Part shown: piece after piece, positions 1 to 12,500 of the stretch
Layout of the letters: every line of letters begins with the position of its first letter
Position numbering within the stretch: the stretch's first letter is position 1
Assembly: GCF_032854445.1 (NCBI RefSeq)
Contig: NC_088304.1
Coordinates: forward strand, 27,971,732 to 28,035,731
Length of the DNA stretch: 64,000 nt
Reading direction: 5' to 3'
Source: Liolophura sinensis
Lineage: Eukaryota > Mollusca > Polyplacophora > Chitonida > Chitonidae
The notes under the pieces: model-generated
What the model was told of the DNA's origin: nothing
What the model saw: only the letters and a program-made list of their open reading frames with translations
Database searches by the model: none
Translations under genes and position numbers: made by a program

Positions 1-477
1 ATGAAATGGACATGTTCATGCCTGGTATGCTGTCAGACATCACATGGAGCATTGTAGGCACAAGTCTATCTGCACCTGATATTGTGTTGTTAACGACTGT
101 CTAGATATGATTATTTCACACATCCTGTTTGCTGTTTCATGAGGTCAGTACTGTATGGTAAAAGTTTAGCCTGTATTTATTTATTTATTTATCTGATTGG
201 TGTTTTACGCCATACTCAAGAATATTTCACTTATACGATGGCGGCCAGTGGAGAGAGGAAACCGGACAGAGCCCGGGGAAAACGCACGACTGTCCGCAGG
301 TTGCTGGAAAGGAAGCCAGCATAAGTTGGACTTGCATTGGTGAGAGGCTTCTGGGTCATTACGCAGCGCTAGCGCCCTAACCAAGTGAGCCATGGAGTTG
401 AACAAAACCATATTAACAGAAGAGTTAGCTGCTCCGTGTTTTAAAATTTACTTTGTCTTTTTTTTTTTGTTCCACAG
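1..477. other. TRIM37 intron sequence with a SINE
   Basis: No coding frame. It holds a minus-oriented SINE (about 176-398) and ends in the T-rich tract and AG acceptor of the exon at 478. Confidence 0.7.
176..398 (-). mobile_element. tRNA-headed SINE (family 1), slightly degraded
   Basis: Read on the minus strand it has a tRNA-like head (tggctcacttggttagggc), a central body, and a 3' end with ttgagtatggcgtaaaac and a TAAA-type tail. The same consensus occurs about ten times in the window. It resembles the conserved-core SINEs described from molluscs (MetaSINE/BivaMD type); the exact family name is my inference. Confidence 0.75.
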
Positions 478-554
478 GATGGCAATGGCGTGGTCAGGGG
501 GAACTACTTATCTGTATTTCTAGAGTTATCTAATGGCCTACTGGAGACATCTAA
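478..554 (+). CDS. TRIM37: TRIM37 exon, MATH domain, first exon in the window
   Basis: Pyrimidine-rich acceptor ending in ccacag, then an open frame reading [20 protein letters not shown], then donor gtaagt. It ends in phase 2 and the lysine codon is completed by the first base of the next exon. The peptide matches the MATH core of TRIM37 with very few substitutions. Confidence 0.92.
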
Positions 555-3500
555 GTAAGTTTTGTAGTGAGAAGTGTTATTGGTGTTGCTCACATGTTAC
601 ATGCATATGAACAGAGCTGCACAGAGTAGCTATTGCTGCGTACAAAGTAAGCAGTCAGTGTACTGATGCAGTAGTCAATCCATTAGAGCTTGATTGCCTT
701 GATGCAACTACATTCACAATAAAACAGATTCTACTTGAGTTGGAAGGCTGATATTTAATGTTTCATGACATGTACAACAACGCTGAAACAAGCTTATGGT
801 TAAGTATATGTATTTTTTTTTGTTTTTGTTTGATTCGATGAACATGTATGTGTTCGAAACGTGGACCAGCTTAGCAAACGCATCTTTCAATTGACTTTCA
901 TTGGGTTTCCTACATGCATCAATGTTGACATAAGGGCACCCTTGGCTGCAGACAACATGCATCTAATTTCTGGAATTACCAAATCAGTTTACTGCCCAAT
1001 AACAAGGCTGAGAAACTTTTTCCTGTGGTTTAATATGTAAGCACACATCCTGGGTGGCATTTGAGGAAATGAAAAACCTTTTCTTTCATGTCTCTTCAGT
1101 TTTACATTTAAAAGTAACTAATTATGGAGGAATCAGGGGCGGGGTATTCAAAGGTGTATTAAATTCTTTTTTTTATTTATTATTTGGTGTTTTACACGGT
1201 ACTCAAGAATATTTCACTTATATGACGGCGGCCACCATTATGGTGGGAGGAAACAGGGCAGAGCCTGGTGAAAACTGATGACCATCAGCAGGTTAGTGGA
1301 AGACCTTCCCACGTACGGCTGGAGAGAAAGCCAGCATGAGCAGGACTTGAACTCACAGCGACTGCATTAGTGAGAGGCTCCTGGGTCATTAGGCTACACT
1401 AGCGTGCTAACCAACTGAGCCACGGAGGCCCCCTAGGCGTATTAAAAGCCAAGCCAGGCTTAAGTCTAAATACCAGCCTTGACTTGATTCAAAAGTAAAG
1501 GCACTTTAATCCAGACTAAAGTTAATACAGGGCTTAACTGTAAATACACTTTTAAACAACTGAACCCAGATATGATTTCATATTTTGCGGATACAGCAGT
1601 TACATATATTTTAAAGGTAACCCCTTTTAATAACAGTCTCTGTTTTCAAGGTATGAATATCGTGTGGAGATGGTTCATCAAGCTTCCCGAGACTCCAGTA
1701 AGAATATTGTCCGTGAGTTTGCCTCAGATTTTGAGGTAGGGGAGTGCTGGGGCTACAACAGGTTCTTCAGACTGGATCTCCTGGCTAGCGAAGGTTACCT
1801 CAGCACCGAGAATGACACTCTTATCTTACGTTTTCAAGTCCGCCCACCTACTTTCTATCAAAAGTGTAGAGACCAGCAATGGTGAGACTTGCTGTAATTC
1901 CGTTGATGTAGACTTTTGGGGGGGGGGGGGTCTGTTGGTATGGTCTATAGTAACTTTCTACAGCCAGTCAACTGCCATTCCACGTGCTCGACAGTAGCGA
2001 GCTAATTGTGTTCTACTGGTTTTATCATAGAGAACTTGTATCCTTGCCTCTTTGTTTTTTTGGTAAACTTGTCCTGTACCCTTGAATCCTGCACATGCTC
2101 ATTTGGGATTGAGCCCTGCATCAGGAAGTTTGTCCATTATGTGGTTTCAATCCCTCCACCTGTGTATCTATCCATCATTTAAGTCGGTGATTGGTGGGGT
2201 CATGTATTTCAAACCGGCTCTTCATGGTATGGCTTCTGTGTACAGAGAAGTGTCAGGCTTGTTGGGTATGCTCGGACTTGGCATGGTTTTCTTCACATAT
2301 TGCCTTGGTTGTGGAAATAGGACAAATATTTGCAAAGACACGTTACTTGTAATTGGAATAACAAAGACTCAGGACAGACCTTCTGTTCAGGTATTCAGAT
2401 TGTCACTATTTATTTCCTGAAACTTTCACATTTTATTGTCTTTTTAATTGTTTTTTTTTTGTCAGGTATGTCAACCAATTAGAGGCTGCTCAAGCTCGAC
2501 ATATCACTCAGATTAATGATCTCAAGGAGGTAAGTACATGGACATACCATTGTTGTACCATGACCATAGTGTCTAAAACTGGTTTTTCTTGGTGAAATGT
2601 TGTTAGCAAGGCTTAGTGAAGCACAGAGCCATTATAGGTATAATAGTATCAATTGACAGTTGACAATTTTCAATATATTCTTATCAAACACAATCACACA
2701 TAAATTCTCAGAATAATCGAACACAGATATAGAACATGCTTTGGCGTATTACAGGAGTATTATCTGATCAGGGTTTTAGTCTTTAGTCTTATACTTCATT
2801 GGTTCTGGGTTCCCTGTGATATTTTAAATCCTTAAAGGTACCCCAGTGTTTACTTCATGCTCTTGTTTGTTTAATGCTCTTTAAAGCACTTGATTTTCAA
2901 AGTGAAGTATCTTTTTGCATTACGTTTGAAATAATCAGACAAATAAGCTTGAAAGTGCTGGAAAAGATAGGATATTAGGTCTTGTATATTAGAGATCTTA
3001 AAACATTGGTGGGAACCATATGGTCAAATTTGTCGAGGATTGAGAGTGTGAAAGGTATTTCTCATATCTTGATGGAGTGTACACAGCTGATGTGTTTTTC
3101 ACCCCAGAGATTGGCGTTAGAACTGTCCCGTAATCAACACCGTCCCACAGGAAGGAGAGGACTGGCGTCACCTGCAGGTGGGTATCATTCACTATGGGAC
3201 AATGTTAGGATTTTTTGAACATGAGAAAGACTAACAGTGGATCTAATGGTCCCAGATACAGGAGGAATGTATTGATCTACAGCTTTCCTCCAGCCATACC
3301 CTACCTTCTCAATAATTATAGACACTCGGTAACTGAGACGCACTGAGAGTAAGCAAGTAGATCAGACGAATTTCTCACGAGGCTCTCACAGCGGCCACTA
3401 TCATCATGCCAGCTGGAGTATAGGCACTCGGTAACTGAGACGCACTGAGAGTAAGCGGGTAAATCAGAGGAGTTTCTCACAAGGCTCTCACAGCGGCCAC

Positions 3501-6500
3501 TATCAGTATGCCAGCTGGAGTATAGGCACTCGGTAACTGAAACGCACTGAGAGTAAGCGAGTAGATCAGAGGAGTTTCTCACAAGGCTCTCACTGCGGCC
3601 ACTATCATCATGCCAGATGGAGTATAGACACTCGGTAACTGAGACGCACTGAGAGTAAGCGGGTAGATCAGAGGAGTTTCTCACAAGGCTCTCACAGCGG
3701 CCACTATCATCATGCCAGCTGGAGTATAGGCACTCGGTAACTGAGACGCACTGAGAGTAAGCGGGTAAATCAGAGGAGTTTCTCACAAGGCTCTCACAGC
3801 GGCCACTATCAGTATGCCAGCTGGAGTATAGGCACTCGGTAACTGAAACGCACTGAGAGTAAGCGGGTAGCTCAGAGGAGTTTCTCACAAGGCTCTCACA
3901 GCGGCCACTATCAGTATGCCAGCTGGAGTATAGACACTCGGTAACTGAGACGCACTGAGAGTAAGCGGGTAGATCAGAGGAGTTTCTCACAAGGCTCTCA
4001 CAGCGGCCACTATCAGTATGCCAGCTGGAGTATAGACACTCGGTAACTGAGACGCACTGAGAGTAAGCGGGTAGCTCAGAGGAGTTTCTCACAAGGCTCT
4101 CACAGCGGCCACTATCAGTATGAAAGCTGGAGTATAGGCACTCGGTGACTGAGATGCACTGAGAGTAAGCGGGTAGATCAGAGGAGTTTCTCACAAGGCT
4201 CTCACAGCGGCCACTATCAGTATGCCAGCTGGAGTATAGACACTCGGTAACTGAGATGCACTGAGAGTAAGCGGGTAGCTCAGAGGAGTTTCTCACAAGG
4301 CTCTCACAGCGGCCACTATCAGTATGAAAGCTGGAGTATAGGCACTCGGTAACTGAGACGCACTGAGAGTAAGCGGGTAGATCAGAGGAGTTTCTCACAA
4401 GGCTCTCACAGCGGCCACTATCATCATGCCAGCTGGAGTATAGGCACTCGGTAACTGAGACGCACTGAGAGTAAGCGGGTAGATCAGAGGAGTTTCTCAC
4501 AAGGCTCTCACAGCGGCCACTATCATCATGCCAGCTGGAGTATAGGCCTGACCAGACTACATGTATAAATCCAGCCTTTCCCAACAGCTGATGCAGTAAC
4601 CCATGCTGTCCTTTTTGATTTTAAAAAGTAAAAAAAAAAAACCTCACCGTGCCATTTTACAGGCTTTGTTCTACAAACTATACTATCCGATATTTAAAGT
4701 CGATGGTTGTGTGGCCACGACCTTTTTAGGTTACTTCAAAAGAGATGGGTATTTCAAGAAGAAGATAGTAGAGTATGTACGTTCAGGTACACATGTCCTT
4801 AAATTAGAAAAACAGGGCTTTGTAGCACTTTTAAATACCTTAATTCAAAGATCACTAGTTATGTACCAGACGACCATGAGAGAATATCAATCTGTGAAGA
4901 GTAAGTATTGTTGTGAAATTCATCGCTACTCTGACAGAGGGTACATAAACAGTATTCGCTGAGAAAAGTTCTACTGGTCTAACTGTCTAACCGAAAGGCC
5001 TGGTTTCCCAGTTCCTGGACGAGAGTACAAAACCATGTACATTTCATGTGGCACCTGCAGGTCTGGGATATGTAAGGCTCTGGAGGCATTTCCACATGCA
5101 AGACCTAAACATATACATATATCTGCATCGACTCGGTGTCTTTTTGTTGTTTTTTCCTTTTACATCTTTACATTCATTGCAACTCTGTGTCCATCTCTGC
5201 CTCTTACACCCTGCTCGAAGGCATAAAAAGGGAACCTGTACAAACCCAGCAGTCTGTCTCGTCTCTCCCCGTCTTACCAAGTTGGTGAGGCTCACTGATG
5301 TGTGACGAAGGCATGACTACCGGTAATCCCCTACTCCCCACAGAGAGTGTACGACATTAGACAACAGCTGTCTCAAGGCTCTCGAAAATACATTTTCTGA
5401 CAATGCGTCTGAAATTATTGAGAAGGTACGGTAATGCTGGCAGCCATCATATCAGTGAATTATTCTTGAGTACGGCATAAAACACAAATCAAAAAAAAAA
5501 TTTACGCCTTACTCAAGAATATTTCTCTTTATACGACAGTGACCAGCGCTATGGTGGGAGGAAATTGGGCAGAGTGCAGGTGGCTGACGTACTTCCCTGC
5601 ATACGATTATAAATATTGGGTTTAGTGACATAACATCAAGCTCATTACAAGCTTTATTGTCTGCTGTGTTGAGACACTGAATTCCATGCAAATCTATTTG
5701 GAATGGGCTAAGAAGAAATTTACATACAGAATGAAGTCATGGGTTGCAATTTCTGTAGCTTCTTTTTTTTTTGTGTTAAGCACTAATTTCACAGATCACA
5801 CATACTTTTTCTTTGAAGATATGAGTTATATTCCAACTTGGGTTTTTTCCCTTACGTTATATGTTTAAATTGATATTTATTTAAGTTTGTTATATTTGAA
5901 GTTTTGTTACAACATTTAGCCCTGCTGATGTTACAGAATCTCCATTGCCACCCGTGGAGCTTCAATGTAGTGAGACACCAACCCCAAACTTAGCTGTTCC
6001 CCTCCCCACTAGGGGACGTGCGGGTCAGTGTGCAGAGCTTGAGGTAGAGCGGGGTCACACAGCAGCTCTGGAGGAGGAAGATGGGGGAGATTCAGACAGT
6101 AGCGGATCTCTCACGCAGGAGGTGAGTACAGCAGTTTTTCATATTTATTCCTATTTATCCTATGATTGACTACGTTTATTGTGGTTTTTACTGACTGGGT
6201 GCTGTGGGAGAGCATCAGCGGTGGTCAGGTTAATATATGGACAGTCCCCGAATGTAATAAACAAACTCACACTTCACTGAGCAGTCAGTCAATGCTCCTG
6301 CCACCAGCAGTTCATGTTTTCCTGTTTTAATTATAATGAATTTAGGTTTTACTTTACAAAAGGTGCAACTTGATTGTTTTATGATCAACATTTTATGATG
6401 AAAGGGAATTTTGGAGAAAACTCCCTGGAGATTAGTGAGTGAGAGCGTGACCACCCAGTACCTTTGCTCATGTGCAGTGGCATGTCATATGTTGGTTACT

Positions 6501-9500
6501 ATGCATGCAGACCTCTTCATGTACAAAACTGAAATAGAACTTATCACCCTGCAAATACTTACCTGTCAGTTATCAGATGATCACTCAAACTGTGTTTAAA
6601 GTCAGAACTTAGAATCACGTTGATGGCGTGATTTTTGCTGAAGAAAGGCAAAAAATAATCTTAGCATATTTACATACTGGTAATCAGAAAACACGCACTT
6701 CATTTTGATATATGGCCACTCTGTGTTGTGCAGATGTCTAATATGTCAACAACATGGACAAATCCTGTCTGACTCCCGATATGCCCAACTCACACACCTT
6801 GCTACCCAAAATCGGTCAAAGTTAATCATAGTAGTTTTTAGAAACTGTGTTCTCTGCTTATTTGGGTGTTTTCGATTTCAGAACGCAGAAAAGGTAACTC
6901 TTCTGCAATAGAAGGACAGTTTCGATTGTAATGAAACAAAACATGAGTATAGACTGACTTACTAAATTTCGAATTACCTGAACACATGTAATATTTCTCA
7001 CTGAAACTTGTTTTTAGCTAAAATACATTTGTACACATATTCATTGCATAATGAGGGTTCTTAGCAGACAACCATTCACCAGGTAATGATGGGAAGTGAC
7101 TTCCTCGTAGGCCTAACCTGAATAATTGGTTCATCTGCAGTGTACGTTGTGCATTTTGTTTGGCATGGTCATGCTTTGAGAGAGTGTTCGAAATTAAAAG
7201 GTTTGTATTAGACGTCGCCTGTTTTGATACTTTCTTTGATTTTATCAAAATTATTGGATATATTTAGACATGTACATGTAGGTCTACTAGTCCGGAGACC
7301 TGCACACCTCACTGTTAGTGACTTGACTCCACATGGCGAAGATTAGCGGCCAGAGCTGCCAAGTGCTATGGAGTGCGGGGACTGATCATTCTCTGCTGTC
7401 ATCTTGCCGCCAACATATATCGTACGAAAGTATACGTCAGTAACTCGCTTGCAAAACTTTAGATCATTAACACAGACTAAAGCCTAGTTATAGATGATTT
7501 CTTCAATTTTTGAAAAAATGATGGTTATGCATAGCTCTTATTTTGACAGCTCAATTCAGTAGGGGACATGCAAGTGCCAAATTTGCAGAGTACTTGTTGT
7601 ATTGAGGAATACTCCATGTTATGGTGTCTTGCATGGCCTATCATGAGTTTGTTACAGGGTAGTACGCGTAACAGTTTACGGGTACATTGGGTTGTTACGG
7701 TGGAGCCTCTGCATTGTAGGAAATCAGCGACACTGAGATAGAGGATGCCATAGATGTGGTGGAAGATGCCCCAGGGGAGGCCCATACAGACACAGGGGTG
7801 CGGGGTACACCACTCGACAACAGCAATGAGGAAAATGACATTGATGAGGAAACAATGCAAGTTGTTAGGAGTTGTTTCAGCATGATTAAGATCATTACTT
7901 AAAGAGCTACTTCAGTGTCAATACCTGTATGTCTTACAAGCAGGGTATAATGATAAGGATCAAGAAAATCTTAATTGTTTTCATAAATTGTAAAAAAGTT
8001 ACATTGTATCTAACTGCTGTTAGATTCAGAGTATAATGTGGAAAAATAAGTTTTCTTTCGTTTCCAATTTTGCCTGGCGTGACATCATGCAAGAACACTT
8101 GGCATCACCCATCACTGATGTATAGTGACAAATGATGGCGTACATTCAAACACGCATGACATGTATTCCAGCATAAATGTGTTAATCAACATCACATCTG
8201 CTTGATTCATGACCACATAAGGAATATTTTCATGTCACATCAGGAAAATTTTACGGAAACTGCCGAACATTTTGTTTTTCAGAACTCTTCACTTATTTTG
8301 CTTAAATAGTGTTAATCATAGTAAATATTTTTTAACCGTGGTGTTACCTCTGTTCCATAGGCTATCCTCCATATTATTTTACTATTTCCATCTGGTTTCT
8401 CTTAGCACTGAAGTGGCACTTTAAGTTACTTGATAAGAAGTCAATCTGTGGGTACATAGTGTGTGGCAGCTTTGTACAGACTAATAAACTGGATTTCTGG
8501 GACATCCTTGTTTGTAAATTTTGTAAAAATATTTTTGCTTCCAGCATTCTTTAAAAGTCAGCAGTCAGTAGTATTTAATAGTGGTAAATATTAAAATGCT
8601 CAGAAGAGTAGTATATGAAGTTGTTTTCAAATGTGTTGAGGAGAATGATATGGATGAGCCTTCAGTGTGAGGTAACAACAGATGTACGGGTGTAGTCTAG
8701 TTTTATTCCCATTGGTACTGTAACAACTCCTTGGCCATTCACCACTTTCAATTCCTGCCTTCCATCGCCTTCACACTGGTCTAGCTAACATTACCCTTCT
8801 GTGACAGGTCTGTAGACAATGATGTAGAAAACAGTATTAACTGGGGAGAGCTGGAGTTAGAGGCACTGGGGATTCCCCCACGGCGACGCCCACAGGGTCA
8901 GCCTGCCCAGACAGACAGGTGAGTTTTAACCTACAGCTGATGTTTGCATCAGACAGGAATAGACTGGTCACTCAAGCCTGTATGAAATTCAAAACTGTTG
9001 ACGTCATCAAATTACCAGATCAGAGTGACGTCTCGTTTAGACCTTGCAGTTTTACAGCCTGGTAGGACTGCTTCTGTGGTCTAAGGGCTAGAGTGTCCAC
9101 CTCAAGAGACCTTGGATCAAACCCAAGGTGGGTCATACCAAAGTCTTCCAAAATGGTATTTGTCACTGATCATTTTGTTTAGGTTATCACTGACTGTGAT
9201 TCATTAGTTGTTAAGGCAACAACACTATGAATCGTGCCAACCTTCAGCATACCATTGGCATGTAAACAATCAAAATGCACCTCAACCATGTTCAGATGCA
9301 CTTGAGGCAGAACACCGGCACAGTATCAGTGTTTTGTTGTGAACAACCTATGAGTACAGGTAACTGTATATTCATTCTAATTCGTGCAGTATAGTTTTCG
9401 AGACGACATGAACTGAAATATTCCATGCATATTTCAAATTGTATACATTAACGATTGACATCTGTCAGAAATGTCACCATATTGTTTATGCACTTTCATG

Positions 9501-12500
9501 TGTATTGTTGTTGTTGTAGCAGCAGCACCCGTGGTGAGGGTACAGATGACGAGACGGTCCTGTTACAGTTTCTGAGGGACAGAACCACTACCCCTGAGAG
9601 ACGATGGACCCTCCCCTCACACACAGACCTCCTGCTGTCAGGTACAGGTTAGATATTTGTACATGCTATATATATACATACAGGTCAGAGGTATGTACAG
9701 GTTGGATGCACGTACAGGTTGGATGTACTTACAGGCTGGGTATACATAGAGTTGGCTGGATAAACTTACAGGCTAGAGGCAGGCTGGATGTACATGTGTG
9801 CACGGGCTTCAAACCATTACCTGGAACTTCTTATGCATGATTATAGACCTTTTTGTCCTTACACATTCGTATCAGCTGACATGAGAACAGCGCAGTTAGG
9901 TAAAACGCTAACGGGGATTCGAATACAGTCATAATGTCAGGAATTAGAATGCTCCTTGTTCTCTATGCATAGTTTCGAGCAAGGACGTATTCTCAATACT
10001 TCTCCAGAAAAAGTTCCTCCCTAAAAGCTTCATAATTCCTTTTTCATGGCACAGTTTCGTCAAGGCGTCTCTAGTCTGTGTTAAATTCGTTTTGTTGAAA
10101 TCTCCTGTGGTCTTCTCACGTAATCAAAGAAAGCAGTGATGATTGGCTTAGAGCAGCTAAGACATCACTTCAAAGCTATAAATTACCACCATGGCTGCTG
10201 ATTACTGGAAAAACCTGAAAATATTTATATCTGTGCTTGTGTGAAAAGTGTTCCTTGATATTTCCACACACAAATAAAATTTAAACACATCACAATTTTG
10301 AGGAATCTTTCTTACAGGTCATATTATTGTATGACTTTGTCAGACTGTCCATATGTCTGTCTGTAAACTTGTTGGTGTTACCATTACATCTACAGATCCC
10401 CTTAATTTGGGAGTTATAATGATTTTTTTTTATATATCTACCAACAGAGCTGATGCCTGGTGAAAATGTGTCTCATCGCTTTAAAATTATACCCATTTTG
10501 TGACGTATTGGTTTTTCACATGAAAGCCCTATGCAGACATCAGATTTGTCCCCTCTTTGGAGGAATTCCTCTGATTTATACAAAAAATACATCAGAAAAA
10601 TGTTCAGAATTTAGTTCAGAATTGCTGAAAATGACAAAATTGTGAGTGCGATGTATAGTTTCCTCTTTCTCATCCCAGTGTCTGTCTGATTCCTGCGTAC
10701 GTCAGAAGCTGCTGTAGTTTATTTGAAATGGGATGATCCTGTATGTTTCGATCGTCACCACCAAACCAGATGGTATCATTTGTTATTCACTATGCCATGA
10801 TGGTCATGAGCTTCAGAAACTTGTTCTCTCAGTCATAATACTCTTTCGTATGTCTGAAACATTCTTCAGTACAGTGTAAAATACATTGTACCGATCAAAC
10901 AAATACATATGGTTTCAACACTCCTTCAATGCCATTATGCCATTTCTTATATATGAACTTATTTTTGTCTGCCAGAAGCAGCAGGTTCCAGCACAGGTTC
11001 AAAGTCCTCTTCCAACTGGTTGGTTAACATTGCCATGAACCTGGCTAGAGAATCCACCAAGCACAAAGACAGTGCTGGCACTACAGGTAGTAGTTCATGT
11101 GCCCAGGACGGCACTACTTCAGCTCGGGACCGTAACAACCTGGTTCAGCAGTTCCTGTCTCCTGGAGATGTCCTGGAGCAAATACAGGCCCGCTTCACTG
11201 AACTAACAGCCACCACAATGGCTGCCGCAGATTCAGCTGTGACGAGTGAGAATGAGGCCAAAGCCAAAGTGAAGCACGTTTCTGCAACAGACAAGAAATC
11301 AGGTCAGGCACATCGTGAGAATGTAGAACTGAAATAAGGCACAGAAAAAATGCTCTTTAGAGGTAAATGAAGGTCATAAAATGCTACTTACGGGTTGAAA
11401 CTTGTTTAATCCATGATAAACTGGACAATGGTATGGCAATAGTGATACGAAGTACAATTTATTGCATTACAAATGTACAATAAAAAAATGTAGTATGTCG
11501 CTTTGTGAAACCACTATGGTATAGTGAGTAAATGAAAGATTCTTCAGTTGTCTATTAAGTAACAATCAGATTGGGTCATCTGTTCTCCATTCACAGGTAA
11601 GAAATCTAAGTCCGCCATTAGTGCTATAGTCCAACCCCTGCGGAACTCTCTGGATGATAAGCCCTGCCCGGTTTCTGAGCCCTTGGTGGGGAAGAAAGGG
11701 AAGAACATTGGAGCAGCTGCTCTGTCAGGTATGGAGGGTGTGGAATATAACCATGGCAAACCTCAGGGTTCTGAGTTTGCATAAGGATGTACAGTGTAAC
11801 TGAGGTCAAATGAAGCTGTCATGTCAACACGTACTGAATAGAAGTACGTCATCACAGAAGTTATGTTTGACCTAGAGTTACGTTTTTGTGGTAAAACACG
11901 CCCGAGGGAACATATATATGAACCAAAATTTGACAGTTATAAAATTATCAAAAATTGTAATATATTTTCATGTTTAAAACATGGCTCTAATGTATGTTTT
12001 TTGTTTGTCTTTATGTTGATTTCCTTGTGTTTGTCTTTAAATTTATGGCTGAGCATTTATTGTTTTGTGTTTAAGGCTTTATGTGTGTGGTTTTGGTTCT
12101 GTGTGTTTATTGCGTTGTGTTTATGGTTCTGTGTTTATGGCTGTGTGGTTATGGCTGTGTGGTTATGGCTGTGTATTTATTGCATTGTGTTTATGGTTCT
12201 GTGTTTATGGCTGTGTGGTTATGGTTGTGTGTTTATTGCATTGAGTTTATGGTCTGTGATCATGTGTTTTTCTTTATGTCCATGTAATTCTGATTTTGTT
12301 GAGTAAATTTGTTGTCGTGGTTTTGTTTTTATGTCCTTGTCTTTATGGCTTTGTCTTCATGTCCTTGTCTTGATGGCTTTGTCTTTATGTCCTTGCCTGT
12401 ATGGTTTTGCCTTTATAGAATTGTCTTCATGCCCTTTTCTTTGTGATTTTATCTTTATGTTCTTATAGTTTTTTCTTTATGTCCTTGTATCTGTGGTATG

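Noticed and set aside
3316-4584. CRISPR array
   Set aside because: Repeats are direct, contiguous 102-bp units without unique spacers, inside an animal gene intron.
4603-4962. 119-codon open frame in a TRIM37 intron
   Set aside because: No recognisable family, no splice context, AT-rich composition like the surrounding intron.
5344-5424. Extra TRIM37 exon between cccacag and gtacgg
   Set aside because: The frame required by the preceding exon (phase 1) meets a stop at once; only an incompatible frame is open.
11863-12306. Hydrophobic 147-codon frame
   Set aside because: Made of T/G-rich low-complexity repeats; no start context or homology.
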